The translations under genes were made by a program, and so were the position numbers. A stretch of 42,188 bases of DNA from Candidatus Treponema merdequi (GTDB lineage Bacteria > Spirochaetota > Spirochaetia > Treponematales > Treponemataceae). The notes below the pieces were generated by a model, which did no database searches, had not been told where the DNA came from, and saw only the letters and a program-made list of their open reading frames with translations. How positions within the stretch are numbered: the first letter of the stretch is position 1; each line of letters begins with the position of its first letter. This document shows, in pieces, positions 24,661 to 34,387 of the stretch. The DNA lies in NCBI GenBank assembly GCA_018064525.1, contig JAGHVB010000052.1, forward strand, positions 1 through 42,188, read 5' to 3'.

Positions 24661-26391
24661 ATGAAATTTGTCAGTTTTTTATATCTGATATGTACGATTA
24701 TTTCTCTTTCAATTTTCTTCTGGCTTTATCTGACCGATGTAAAAAAAAGTCTCTGTCAGAATATCATGATTTTAATTACTACATTTTCATATTTCGGATA
24801 CTTTCAGCAGTCGCTTTCTACTCAGCTTAACGAATACATTCTTGCAACAAAAATTGTATATCTTTCCGGAAGTTTTATTCCAATGCTTTACTTTTTTGTA
24901 ATCTGTGAAATCTGTCACATTCCATTACATAAAAAATTTACAATTCCTTTAATTCTTTTCCAAACAGTAACATATACATGTGCCTGTACAATCGGTTTTT
25001 CTGATATCTTTTATAAAAACATAGATTTTAATTTTATTAATGGAATATATAGTCTTACAAAGGAATATGGTCCATCGCATTTTCTTTATGTATTTTCAAT
25101 GTTCGGATATTTTATTTCAGGACTCCTTATTTCTCTGATATTAGGTTTTACAAAAAAGAACATCAACTATAAAGAATTACGCACAATTCTTATTTTTTGT
25201 GGAGCAGCACTTTCTCTTTATATCGTAAAAAGACTTGTTTCTCTTCCATTTGACATTTCTGCTTTTTCAAATATTCTTCTTGTAATGGGTGCCATGTCAC
25301 CTATTTATCATACAAATCTTTTTACTGTTAACGAAAATCTGGAAATTGTTAACGAACAGCTTAATAAACTTGGTTTCATCACTTTTGATTATAAATTAAA
25401 TTACATGGGTTCAAACAAATATGCATTGAATGTATTTACAGAATTGAACAACTGTAAAATCTGTAAACCTGTTATTACAGAACAGAAAGAACTTTTGCTT
25501 CTAATAAAAAATGTTGAATCCTATAAAGAACTGTTAAAATACAGCACAAAAAAGAAAGGTCACAGTACAATCAAATCAAATAATTTTAAACTCAACAACA
25601 GAGTTTATGAAACAAGAATTCACACTATAAATAATTTTCTCGGACATCTTGTAGGTTTTACGATTGAATTTATCGATGAAACAGAACATTACCGTGCTAT
25701 TGAACTTACAGAAAGATATAATGAAAATCTTACAAAAGAAGTCAACGAAAAAACAAAACGCATCCGTTACATTCAGGAAAAAACAATTCTTGGAATGGCT
25801 CAGATGGTTGAATCTCGAGACCTCAGTACTGGCGGACATGTAAAACGAACAAGTGAAGTTGTAAGAATTTTTTCAAAAAAACTTCTTAATTCAAAACTAA
25901 AACTTTCAGAAGATTATCTTAATCTTGTAATCCGAAGTGCTGCCATGCATGATCTTGGTAAAATCGGTGTAGATGATGCAATATTAAGAAAACGTGGAAA
26001 ATTTACAGATGATGAATATTCTGTAATGAAAAAACATTCTGCAATCGGACAGAAAATGATTAAAGATATTCTCTCTGATGTAGAAGAAAAAGATTTCATT
26101 AAAATTTCACAGAATGTCGCTCACTATCATCACGAAAAATACGATGGTTCGGGGTATCCTGATAAACTCAAAGCTGATGAAATTCCACTTGAAGCCAGAA
26201 TAATGGCTCTTGCAGATGTCTTTGATGCTCTTGTTTCCGAACGATGCTATAAAGAAGCATTTTCTTATGATAAAGCTTTCTCAATTATTAAAGAAGAATC
26301 AGGAAGTCATTTTGACCCGACTCTTGTAGAAATTTTTATGACATGCCGTGATGAACTTGAAAAATATTACGATAATTGTGAAAAATACTGA
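24661..26391 (+). CDS. Membrane HD-GYP domain protein, probable c-di-GMP phosphodiesterase
   Basis: The first 220 residues hold seven membrane segments in the style of the histidine-kinase-type 7TM sensor module (start MKFVSFLYLICTIISLSIFF). A PAS-like domain (about 230-345, from LNKLGFITFDYKLNYMG) and a coiled-coil link follow. The catalytic domain has HDLGKIGVDD (HD near 430), RKRGKFTDDEYSVMKKH, HHEKYDGSGYP (GYP near 497) and LEARIMALADVFDALVSER. All HD-GYP metal ligands appear present, so it should hydrolyse c-di-GMP in response to a signal sensed in or at the membrane. It lacks a ribosome-binding site, consistent with a leaderless transcript. Its stop lies 6 bases from the convergent DUF72 gene, with no room for a hairpin. 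Confidence 0.9.
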   Translation: MKFVSFLYLICTIISLSIFFWLYLTDVKKSLCQNIMILITTFSYFGYFQQSLSTQLNEYILATKIVYLSGSFIPMLYFFVICEICHIPLHKKFTIPLILFQTVTYTCACTIGFSDIFYKNIDFNFINGIYSLTKEYGPSHFLYVFSMFGYFISGLLISLILGFTKKNINYKELRTILIFCGAALSLYIVKRLVSLPFDISAFSNILLVMGAMSPIYHTNLFTVNENLEIVNEQLNKLGFITFDYKLNYMGSNKYALNVFTELNNCKICKPVITEQKELLLLIKNVESYKELLKYSTKKKGHSTIKSNNFKLNNRVYETRIHTINNFLGHLVGFTIEFIDETEHYRAIELTERYNENLTKEVNEKTKRIRYIQEKTILGMAQMVESRDLSTGGHVKRTSEVVRIFSKKLLNSKLKLSEDYLNLVIRSAAMHDLGKIGVDDAILRKRGKFTDDEYSVMKKHSAIGQKMIKDILSDVEEKDFIKISQNVAHYHHEKYDGSGYPDKLKADEIPLEARIMALADVFDALVSERCYKEAFSYDKAFSIIKEESGSHFDPTLVEIFMTCRDELEKYYDNCEKY

Positions 26392-26397
26392 TAAAAA

Positions 26398-27213
26398 TTA
26401 ATCTGCTTTTTTCAGTTCAAAATCTTCAATCATTTTTTTTATTCGTGATGCATTTTTAACACCGTTTCCGTCAGGATGATTATTAAAAAATACACTGACC
26501 TTTTTTCCGCTTATGACACAATTTTCAATAATCGGAACAAATTTTAAAAGTTCTTCATCTGAATAATCGTAAAGATATCTGTCACTTCCGTTATTTTTTT
26601 GATCTGAACTGTACCAGGCATCTGCATTACGACCATGCATTCTTAAATATGCTGTATTACCAGTAAAAATTTTCTGCCCGACAGATGAAGGCAGATGTTT
26701 TAATTCTGGCATATCACAGAAAACAATTCCGGCTCCCCTTTTATCAAGTCCCTCAAACACACTTTCTTTTATCCATTCCCGGTGACGAAATTCTATTACA
26801 GGAAAAAAGTCTGAAAATTCTTCAATCACTTTTGAAAGATATATTCTGTTAGAATCTGTGTAATGAAAACTTTGCGGAAATTGAAATAATGTTGAAGAAA
26901 GAACTTGTTTATTATTAAGAGTGCTTAAGGCATCTTTCATTATTTTTGCATTTTCTTTCCAGTCAGATCCAGGCTCATGTGTCAAAAGCCTGTTTGCTTT
27001 TATGCTGAATTTTACAGAACCATTTGTCCGTTCATAAAATTTAGAAAGCCGCTCTTTTGTCGGCATCGAATAAAATGTATTATTTATTTCCAGGGCATTA
27101 AATTTTTCTGCATAAAATTCAAGAAAATCCGAACGTTTTAAATTCTGAGGATAAAAAACACCTTTCCATTCGGGATAATCGTAACCGCTCGTTCCAATCA
27201 GAATCTCATTCAT
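26398..27213 (-). CDS. DUF72 (YecE-like) protein
   Basis: The 271-residue protein has the DUF72 TIM-barrel hallmarks: ILIGTSGYDYPEWKGVFYP at the start, LEINNTFYSMPTKE, VKFSIKANRLLTH, FQFPQSFHY, VIEFRHREWIKESV, TAYLRMHGRNADAWY and VSVFFNNHPDGNGVKNA. The molecular function of the family is not established, though an uracil-DNA or iron-sulfur related role has been discussed in general. I use the ATG at 27213; a TTG four codons earlier is less likely. It is the last gene of the minus-strand shape cluster, 40 bases after rodA. Confidence 0.88.
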   Translation of the reverse strand: MNEILIGTSGYDYPEWKGVFYPQNLKRSDFLEFYAEKFNALEINNTFYSMPTKERLSKFYERTNGSVKFSIKANRLLTHEPGSDWKENAKIMKDALSTLNNKQVLSSTLFQFPQSFHYTDSNRIYLSKVIEEFSDFFPVIEFRHREWIKESVFEGLDKRGAGIVFCDMPELKHLPSSVGQKIFTGNTAYLRMHGRNADAWYSSDQKNNGSDRYLYDYSDEELLKFVPIIENCVISGKKVSVFFNNHPDGNGVKNASRIKKMIEDFELKKAD

Positions 27214-27253
27214 CTTAAAAATCAATGCAATTTCAAAAAAATATTCAGAAAAA

Positions 27254-28573
27254 TTAATTCATAAAATTAAATCTTCTGTATTTAACTGCCATTACAATTC
27301 CCATACAAATCATAGAAGTCCAGAGAGAAGAACCTCCATAAGATAAAAACAGAAGCGGAATTCCAGTACAAGGCATAAGTCCCATTACCATTCCGATGTT
27401 TTCGAGGAAGTGAAAAAAGAACATTCCAAGAATTCCTGTTGTAATGTAAGCCCCATATTTATTAGGCGTTGTCTTAATGATATAAACCATTCTAAGCATA
27501 AGACATAGATAAAGAGCGAAAACTAAAAATCCACCCAAAAAACCCCATTCTTCACAAAGAATTGAAAAGATAAAGTCTGTTCCCTGTTCTGGAAGGTAAC
27601 TTAAATGACTCTGAGTTCCTTTTAAAAATCCGCGTCCAAAAAATCCTCCTGCACCAATTGCAATTTTAGACTGAATGATATTCCAGCCTGCATCTTTTGG
27701 ATCAACATAAGGATTTAAGAAAATAATAAGTCTCTTAAGCTGATATACTTTTAATTTTGCACCTACTAATTTTGATGAAATAAGTGAAATTAAAATAATT
27801 CCGGCAAAAAAAGCAATCCAGTAAAAGTATTTATTATGCCTGTAAAAATAAAGTCCAAGAAAGCCTACAAGTACAATTGCAGCCATCGCAAGAGTAACAA
27901 CAAGTCTTAATCTTGAATCTGTTAAAAATTTAATCGCAGGCACTGTATGACGGACAATATTAGATTCCCATACAGGCAGAATCGTAAAAAGAATTGTAAA
28001 AGTTCCAACTCCTAAAACTAAAAGTATGTAACGCATTTCAATTCCGGAAACAAGAGTCATAAACAGAAAAACAGGAATAAAAACAAGAGCAGTTCCTAAG
28101 TCTGGCTGTAAAAGAATAAGCCCAACCATAATCAGAAGAATTACGGCACTTACAATAAATCTTTTTGTAGGATTTTCATTTTCACTGTTATTCAAATACC
28201 ACGCAAGAAAAATTATAAAAACAATTTTACAGAATTCAGACGGCTGAATACCGAAATTTCCAATTCCAAGCCAGCTGTGTGAACCTTTTACTATTTTTCC
28301 GAATTTGCATGTATATAAAAGCACTAAACAGGATAAAACAAAAACCCAGAAAATATATCTTTCTGTTTTTCTATAATCATAGCATGCGAAAAAAAGCATT
28401 AAAACAATTCCTGTTGCACCCCAGATAATCTGCTTAATATAATTTGTATTTGTCAAAACACCATCACGGTCAATTGCAGCAGAATAAATAAATGCAATTC
28501 CTATAAGAGTAAGAGAAATTACACAAATTAAAATTAAATAATCAATTGCAGAAAAAATCTTAAACTTTTTCAA
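27254..28573 (-). CDS. rodA: Peptidoglycan glycosyltransferase RodA
   Basis: RodA polymerises lipid II into glycan strands for side-wall growth together with PBP2. The 439-residue protein has about ten membrane segments and the SEDS motifs: GIQPSEFCKIVFII, LLQPDLGTALVF, the long periplasmic loop with GGFFGRGFLKGTQSHLSYLP and EQGTDFIFSILCEEWGF, and GIPLLFLSYGGSS near the C-terminus. It starts with TTG at 28573, behind AAGGGGG at 8 bases. It follows mrdA, its usual partner, by 33 bases. Confidence 0.95.
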   Translation of the reverse strand: MKKFKIFSAIDYLILICVISLTLIGIAFIYSAAIDRDGVLTNTNYIKQIIWGATGIVLMLFFACYDYRKTERYIFWVFVLSCLVLLYTCKFGKIVKGSHSWLGIGNFGIQPSEFCKIVFIIFLAWYLNNSENENPTKRFIVSAVILLIMVGLILLQPDLGTALVFIPVFLFMTLVSGIEMRYILLVLGVGTFTILFTILPVWESNIVRHTVPAIKFLTDSRLRLVVTLAMAAIVLVGFLGLYFYRHNKYFYWIAFFAGIILISLISSKLVGAKLKVYQLKRLIIFLNPYVDPKDAGWNIIQSKIAIGAGGFFGRGFLKGTQSHLSYLPEQGTDFIFSILCEEWGFLGGFLVFALYLCLMLRMVYIIKTTPNKYGAYITTGILGMFFFHFLENIGMVMGLMPCTGIPLLFLSYGGSSLWTSMICMGIVMAVKYRRFNFMN

Positions 28574-28606
28574 TGCTATTTCCCCCTTTTAATAAAATTG
28601 AATTTC

Positions 28607-30487
28607 CTATTCTGTAAGTCTCGTAGGTTTTACCAGCCATCTGAAATGAAGAGCATCTACGGCTTCATCAAAAGTCTGATTTGCAAAATATCCCTGCATA
28701 ATAATATTTGCAGCATAAGTTGCCCACCATTCCCATGTGTTCGCAGCTTCTACCATTACATTAACTACAATCTGGTCTTCAACAGGTGCATCATAAGGTG
28801 CATAAGACAAAAGCCAGTTATGCCAGCTCTCTGTATAACCTGCAACTTCCGCAGTTCCTGTTTTACATGCAATTTTTACAGTTGGATTCTGCATAGCGTA
28901 TTTTGCAGAACCATCAGTTACAACAAAACGCAGAGATTCTTTTACTTTTTTATAAATTGCAGGATCAATTGAATTTTCAAATAAAATTTCAGGTTGAACT
29001 TCGGTAATAATTTCATCTGTTACAGGATCACGGACTTCTTTTAATAAATGAGGCTTATAAATTTTACCTTCATTACAAACCATTGCCATTACATCTGCAA
29101 CCTGAAGAGGAGTTGCCGTTGTATATCCCTGTCCGATTGAAACGTTCATCGTATCACCATCAAGCCATCTTTCATGATATTTACGTTCTTTCCATTGAGG
29201 ATTTGAAACAAAACCTTTTGAATGAGACGGTAAATCAATCTGTGTACTCTGACCGTATCCGAAAATTTTTGCGTAATCTGCAATCTTTTCAATTCCAAGA
29301 TTATCTCTACCAACCTGCCAGAAATAAATATCACACGAATGACCGATTGCATGCTTTAAGTCAAGCTTTCCATGACCAGGTTTTAAAATCCAGCAGTGGA
29401 ATGTTCTTCCACCATATTCAATTTCACCTTTACACTCAACTTTTTCATATTCCGGGTAAGCTTTTTCAGCAAGAATTGCAGTTGCCATAATGATTTTAAA
29501 AGTTGAAGCCGGAGCATAAGCTGCGTTAACGGCACGATTAAGAAGCGGTTTATATTCTGATTTTGCAAGTTTTGTATATTCTTCTGCTGCCCTTTCTGAA
29601 TTAAAAAGATTTGAATCAAAATATGGATAAGATGCCATTGCAAGAATTTCACCAGTAGATGGCTTTAATACAACAACAGAACCGATTCTATTTCCCAATG
29701 CTTTTTCAGCAAGAATCTGAGTTCGAGAATCAATTGTCAGGACAAGTTTTTTTCCCATCTGCGGAGGTACGACTGTCGGAGTTTCAGAAAGAATTCTTCC
29801 TTTAACATCGACAGTTCTTTCTTCATAACCGTCTTTTCCCTGAAGATAAGAATCGTACTGTTTTTCAATTCCAGTTTTTCCAACGATACTTGTTTTTGAA
29901 TATCCACCCTTATTGTACATAAGGTTCATTTCTTCTTTTGTAATTTTACCTACATAACCAAGAATATGAGAAAAACTTCCAGTTTCAATGTAGTTTCTCA
30001 TCGGGCGGCTTACCCATGAAACACCGGGGAGATCATTAAGATTTTCTGCAATATCAGAAATCATCGTAAATGAAACATTTGTTTTTACAGTAACAGGATT
30101 ATATGTTTTTCTTATTTCCGGCGGAACCAGTTCATCAATTTCACTTTTAGGAATTTGCAATATCGTAGAAAGTCTTGAAATTACAGTATCAAAATCGTCT
30201 CTTGGAATTTCACCAGGAGTTACTTCAACAGCAAAGGAATCAGAATTTACAACCATCGCATTATCATTGTTTCTGTCATAAATTTCACCGCGCTGTGCAG
30301 GAATAGATGTAATTCGGCTTGTAATTGTTTTTGACTGAATTTTATATTGGCTTCCTTCAATAATCTGCATTGAAAAAAGTTTAAAAATATAAACAAAGAA
30401 AACAATAACACAAAGAGAAGTATATATTACTGTCAGTATATTTTTATCTCGTCTGATATTTTGATTATTATTGTTATCTCTATTCAT
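28607..30487 (-). CDS. mrdA: Penicillin-binding protein 2 (class B transpeptidase)
   Basis: The 626-residue protein has one N-terminal membrane anchor (about 17-38), the dimerisation/pedestal region with PAQRGEIYDRN (64-73), and the transpeptidase motifs STFK (S328, K331), SCD (S384-D386, here with Cys in place of the usual Asn or Asp position, as in Spirochaete PBP2s), and KTGT (542-545). It cross-links peptidoglycan in the elongasome with RodA and MreBCD. It follows mreD by 12 bases. The ATG has only a weak ribosome-binding site, so it may be coupled to mreD. Confidence 0.95.
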   Translation of the reverse strand: MNRDNNNNQNIRRDKNILTVIYTSLCVIVFFVYIFKLFSMQIIEGSQYKIQSKTITSRITSIPAQRGEIYDRNNDNAMVVNSDSFAVEVTPGEIPRDDFDTVISRLSTILQIPKSEIDELVPPEIRKTYNPVTVKTNVSFTMISDIAENLNDLPGVSWVSRPMRNYIETGSFSHILGYVGKITKEEMNLMYNKGGYSKTSIVGKTGIEKQYDSYLQGKDGYEERTVDVKGRILSETPTVVPPQMGKKLVLTIDSRTQILAEKALGNRIGSVVVLKPSTGEILAMASYPYFDSNLFNSERAAEEYTKLAKSEYKPLLNRAVNAAYAPASTFKIIMATAILAEKAYPEYEKVECKGEIEYGGRTFHCWILKPGHGKLDLKHAIGHSCDIYFWQVGRDNLGIEKIADYAKIFGYGQSTQIDLPSHSKGFVSNPQWKERKYHERWLDGDTMNVSIGQGYTTATPLQVADVMAMVCNEGKIYKPHLLKEVRDPVTDEIITEVQPEILFENSIDPAIYKKVKESLRFVVTDGSAKYAMQNPTVKIACKTGTAEVAGYTESWHNWLLSYAPYDAPVEDQIVVNVMVEAANTWEWWATYAANIIMQGYFANQTFDEAVDALHFRWLVKPTRLTE

Positions 30488-30499
30488 TTTTGCGTTGCC

Positions 30500-31009
30500 C
30501 TATTTTGAATAATTGTAAGGCAAAATAAGAAATCCTGAAAAACAATCAAGAAATTTAAACATTAACGGACATAATAATGAATTTATAAATAATTCAAATA
30601 AAAACAATTTTGAAAAAACATTATATGTATTCATCATATTCGGGAAAAAGAAAGATGCAATACAGATTAATAAAGCTTTTAATACTGTTCCTGAAAATCC
30701 AATTAAAAATGTTACGAAAAAAGATTTTAAATTAAGCATTTTTCGTAAGAAACCTGCAATATAACCAATTATTGTTCTGATAAGACAGTTAAGTCCAAAA
30801 GGACTTCCGCTCAAAAAATCAATCAAAAGTCCTGATGTAAAACCTGTAATCTGTCCCTGTACAGAACCATTATTTACAGCAAGATATAAAGAACATAAAA
30901 GCATTAAATCAGGCATAGCCGGAAGAATTGCAATCTTTGAAAGAATAGCAGTTTCAATTAAAACAAAAATTATTAAAAATAAAAAACCTGATAAATAAGA
31001 TTTTGTCAT
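30500..31009 (-). CDS. mreD: Rod-shape-determining protein MreD
   Basis: The 169 residues form about five membrane segments with the MreD features LMLLCSLYLAVNNGSVQGQI, GLLIDFLSGSPFGLNCL and ELFINSLLCPLMF. MreD is an integral membrane part of the elongasome with MreC. It overlaps the end of mreC by 4 bases (ATGA). The identity rests on position and hydrophobic pattern as much as on sequence, since MreD is poorly conserved. Confidence 0.85.
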   Translation of the reverse strand: MTKSYLSGFLFLIIFVLIETAILSKIAILPAMPDLMLLCSLYLAVNNGSVQGQITGFTSGLLIDFLSGSPFGLNCLIRTIIGYIAGFLRKMLNLKSFFVTFLIGFSGTVLKALLICIASFFFPNMMNTYNVFSKLFLFELFINSLLCPLMFKFLDCFSGFLILPYNYSK

Positions 31010-31902
31010 TTTTGAGCCTCTTTATTTTTAACAGTTTCTGTATCTGATTCTTTCATTTCTGTTGAAGATACTACAATTACATGTTCAAGTCTTGAAAAAT
31101 TAACAATAGGAGTAACTTCGATATCAAGTGAAGAATCATAATCCAAAACTGTAATCTTAGAGATTGTTCCAAGAGGAATATCTTTTAAATAATTTCCATT
31201 TTCACCAGATGTAACAATCACATCACCAAAATGAAGATCACCTATTACCTTTTTCTTAATGTATTTCATTGATAAAGAAATATCTTCTGAACCATTTCCA
31301 GTAATCAGACCGATATCTCTTGTATTTTGTACTCGTGCAGAAATAGTACATTTAATACTGTAAACAGGCATAATCTCACTTGTAGAATATCCGACAGATG
31401 TTACTTTTCCGACAATTCCTACATTTCCACCCTGAACAGAAAGAACACTCATGTTCTTTTTAATTCCATCCCTGCTTCCTTTATCGATAATTATCGTTGA
31501 ATGAAGGTTGTCTGCACCTCTTGAAATAATGTTGGCTGGAATTGTTTTCTGTTGAATACTTTCTGCAAAACCAAGTTGTTCTTTTAATCTTGCATTTTCT
31601 TTACGAATACTTGTATTTGTTCTCTGCATGTATTCATAATCTTTTAACTTTTCTGTAAGAATTTCATATTCCTTACTTAATACAGCAAGTTTCTGAACTG
31701 CACTTACAGTATCTTTGATGTAAAAAGTAACAGCCGCAATTCCTTTTTCAACTGTAGAGAAAATTGTAAATCCAACCTGTCTGAAATTTACTACAAATCC
31801 TCCGGAACTTAAAGAAAGCATTACGCTTGATGCCATAACAAGAATAATTAAAAGCAGTTCCTGAAAGCGAAATCTCAGATTTATCTTTTTATGTTTCTGC
31901 AT
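31006..31902 (-). CDS. mreC: Rod-shape-determining protein MreC
   Basis: The 298-residue protein has a short cytoplasmic N-terminus, one membrane segment (about 14-35), a coiled coil (about 70-112; LKDYEYMQRTNTSIRKENAR), and a periplasmic double beta-barrel with ANIISRGADNLHSTIIIDKG, VLSVQGGNVGIVGKV and VTSGENGNYLKDIPLGTI. MreC activates PBP2. It lies 12 bases after mreB. Confidence 0.93.
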   Translation of the reverse strand: MQKHKKINLRFRFQELLLIILVMASSVMLSLSSGGFVVNFRQVGFTIFSTVEKGIAAVTFYIKDTVSAVQKLAVLSKEYEILTEKLKDYEYMQRTNTSIRKENARLKEQLGFAESIQQKTIPANIISRGADNLHSTIIIDKGSRDGIKKNMSVLSVQGGNVGIVGKVTSVGYSTSEIMPVYSIKCTISARVQNTRDIGLITGNGSEDISLSMKYIKKKVIGDLHFGDVIVTSGENGNYLKDIPLGTISKITVLDYDSSLDIEVTPIVNFSRLEHVIVVSSTEMKESDTETVKNKEAQK

Positions 31903-31914
31903 GTGGAATTTATA

Positions 31915-32949
31915 TTAACTGTTGAGGTTATCGTAAATAGCTCTGTCAGATGACAAGTCTTTAAACAATTCAAATGCTTCACCGGCACCAAGAGCAACAC
32001 ATTCCAAAGGACGTTCTGCAAGAATTACAGGAACATTTGTTTCTTTTGAAATAAGTTTTGCAAGACCTTTAAGCATTGAACCACCACCTGTCATAACAAT
32101 ACCACGTTCAACAATATCTGCGGCAAGTTCTGGAGGAGTATGACAGAGAGATGATTTAATCTCATCAACAATCTGATTAACAGGTTCTCTTAGAGCTTCA
32201 CGAATTTCAACTGAATCAATTTCCATTCTTCGTGGAAGACCTGTAATTGCATCAAGACCTTTGATTTCCATTTTTTCAATGTTTTTATCTGGTGCAACAT
32301 TTCCAATTTCAATCTTTAGTTTTTCTGCAGTCTGATTACCGATGTTAAGGTTATGAACACTCTTAATATGTTTTACAATTGTTTCGTCAAATTTATTTCC
32401 ACCAACACGGATTGAAGAAGTATTTACCATGCCACCGAGAGAAATAACGGAAATTTCTGCAGTTCCACCACCAATATCACAAACCATATGACCTGCAGGT
32501 TCATGAATAGGAATTTTTGCACCGATTGCGGCAGCAAGACTTTCTGGAATTACTTCTACTTCTTTTGCACCTGCTTTAAGAGCAGCTTCAATTACAGCAC
32601 GACGTTCTACTTCTGTAATACAAGAAGGAATACCGATCTTCATTCTTGTAGAACTGAAGATTCTGTGTTTTGGAAGAATTTTTCCAATAAAATATTTAAT
32701 CATTATTTCGCAGGCATCAATGTTAGAAATTACACCGTCTGCAAGCGGACAAATTGCAATAATATTTTCAGGAGTTTTAAAGAGCATTCTTTTAGCTTCT
32801 TTACCTACTGCACGAACGACATTTGTTCCTTTTTCTACAGCAACTACTGAAGGTTCATCAATAATAATGCCCTTTCCTCTTACATAAATAAGAGTATTAC
32901 AAGTTCCAAGATCAATACCGATATCTGTGATAAAATTATTAAAAAGCAT
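31915..32949 (-). CDS. mreB: Actin-like cell-shape protein MreB
   Basis: The 344-residue protein has the actin-fold ATP site: DIGIDLGTCNTLIYVRGKG (phosphate 1), CDIGGGTAEISVISLGG (phosphate 2) and GIVMTGGGSMLKGL (adenosine), plus PSVVAVEKGTN and AIGAKIPIHEP. It polymerises on the inner membrane to direct side-wall synthesis. AGGGGG stands 6 bases before the ATG. In spirochaetes MreB is present although cell shape also depends on periplasmic flagella. It follows a TPR gene with 56 bases between, which may hold an internal promoter. Confidence 0.97.
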   Translation of the reverse strand: MLFNNFITDIGIDLGTCNTLIYVRGKGIIIDEPSVVAVEKGTNVVRAVGKEAKRMLFKTPENIIAICPLADGVISNIDACEIMIKYFIGKILPKHRIFSSTRMKIGIPSCITEVERRAVIEAALKAGAKEVEVIPESLAAAIGAKIPIHEPAGHMVCDIGGGTAEISVISLGGMVNTSSIRVGGNKFDETIVKHIKSVHNLNIGNQTAEKLKIEIGNVAPDKNIEKMEIKGLDAITGLPRRMEIDSVEIREALREPVNQIVDEIKSSLCHTPPELAADIVERGIVMTGGGSMLKGLAKLISKETNVPVILAERPLECVALGAGEAFELFKDLSSDRAIYDNLNS

Positions 32950-33005
32950 TTTTCCCCCTACTTTTTATTTTATTTCTTTTCTTTAATATTTTCAATAAAT
33001 AATTA

Positions 33006-33965
33006 CTATCTATACACTTTTTTTAGTGCTTCTTCGTAATTACTATCAATTTTTGTTGTCTTTCTCCATTCTGCTCTTGCTTTTACAAGATCACCGCTTT
33101 TTTCGTATACAACTCCAAGGCCATAATGTGCATCAGCGGAATTTTCATTTTTTAATAAAATTGATTCAAATATTTCTTTTGCGTCTTCATAATTTTCTTC
33201 ATCAAGATAAATCTTTCCTAAAAGAGTCTGAGTTTCAAGAAGAAGTGAATCGTCCTGAACTCTGCTGATAATCTGAAAAAGATATTGTTTTGAAGCAGAA
33301 AATTGATTTAATTTGTAATACTGCTTTGCAATTGAAAGAAGCAATGAATCAGATTCCCTTATTAGAAGTGCATCGCAAAAACTTGAAATACTTTCACGAG
33401 GCATTCCAAGATCACTGTAACTGATTCCCAGTAACTCCGGAATATCATCTGCTTTGTAACCAAGATTTCTTGCTTCTTCAAGATATTTTACAACAAGATC
33501 TGCATAATAATGATAAGAACAGATTATATTTTTTTGAAAATAGGCTTTTCCTAAAACATATTTAATCTGTGGAACAGTTTTTGCCTTAGCATTCATAAGT
33601 GCAATGCGAAGACATTTTATGCATTCATTTATGTAATACTGTGATTCTGCTGCATCAAGAGAAGCTGTTGCAAGTTTAAAAGCTGCATAACCTCTGTATA
33701 CTAAAACTGTATTATTCAATAATTTTTTTTCGATAAGAAAAGAAGATGTTTCAAAGGCACCTTTATAATCGTATTTGTTCCACTGTGATTGAATTTTTGT
33801 AATGGATGGATTTTTATGAATGCTGTAATCTATGTAACGATAGATAAAAATTGAAGCAAGAGATAAAAAAACTAGCGAAAAAAAACTGATAACAAGAACA
33901 GGTATCAGTTTATTTCTGCTTTTGACAATGACTCTGCTTTTTTCCCCTCTATTTTTCATAGCCAC
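33006..33965 (-). CDS. Membrane-anchored TPR-repeat protein
   Basis: The 319-residue protein begins with a basic cytoplasmic segment, then one membrane helix (about 22-44; PVLVISFFSLVFLSLASIF), and then consecutive TPR-like helix pairs up to the C-terminus (for example YEDAKEIFESILLKNENSA and DAHYGLGVVYEKSGDLVKAR). It has no enzymatic motif. Its place ahead of mreB suggests a scaffold role in the shape or division machinery, as other treponemal genomes place a TPR gene here, but no function is known to me. It begins 20-25 bases after rnpB. Confidence 0.8.
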   Translation of the reverse strand: MAMKNRGEKSRVIVKSRNKLIPVLVISFFSLVFLSLASIFIYRYIDYSIHKNPSITKIQSQWNKYDYKGAFETSSFLIEKKLLNNTVLVYRGYAAFKLATASLDAAESQYYINECIKCLRIALMNAKAKTVPQIKYVLGKAYFQKNIICSYHYYADLVVKYLEEARNLGYKADDIPELLGISYSDLGMPRESISSFCDALLIRESDSLLLSIAKQYYKLNQFSASKQYLFQIISRVQDDSLLLETQTLLGKIYLDEENYEDAKEIFESILLKNENSADAHYGLGVVYEKSGDLVKARAEWRKTTKIDSNYEEALKKVYR

Positions 33966-33985
33966 CCACTACTTAAAATAACAAA

Positions 33986-34379
33986 AAATAAGAGACGGTA
34001 AGCCGGGTTCTGGTCTGGATTTTACTCCGCATAACCATCTATCCAAGATTCAGATTACCCTGAACCTCAAGCGATCTACCCGCAGCATAACTGTCCGGAA
34101 CACATAGCTGCTGCTTGACCTTGCTCCAAATGAGGTTTTCCTGCAATTTCTGTTACCAGAAACCCGGTGGGCTCTTACCCCGCCTTTTCACCCTTACATC
34201 TTTTCAGATGCGGTTATTTTCTGCTGCACTTTCTGTCAGATTTCGGGTTATGCAAGAAATTATGCAACTTCCGATTTCTGCCCGGTTATTATCCGGCATT
34301 TTTTCCGGTGGAGCCCGGACTTTGCCTCAGGAATGAACTATATCATCATAATTCATTCCCGCGATTATATCTCTTATAT
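33986..34379 (-). ncRNA. rnpB: RNase P RNA (bacterial class A)
   Basis: Read on the minus strand the region contains the universally conserved pieces in order: GAGGCAAAGTCCGGGCTCCA (CR-I), GGGTGAAAAGGCGGGGTAAG and AGCCCACCG (CR-II and CR-III), the P10-P12 region ending ATCGCTTGAGG, GATGGTTATGCGG, and the closing CAGAACCCGGCTTACC. The 5' end AAGAGA and the 3' end TCTCTT pair to form P1, which fixes the ends to within a few bases. A T-rich stretch (TTATTTTTTGTTATTTT) follows as a terminator-like end. It makes the catalytic part of the tRNA 5'-processing enzyme and lies between a CdsZ-like gene and the TPR gene. Confidence 0.95.
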
Positions 34380-34387
34380 ATTATTAA

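Noticed and set aside
26391..26400. A terminator between the HD-GYP and DUF72 genes
   Set aside because: The convergent stops are 6 bases apart and no hairpin is visible there.
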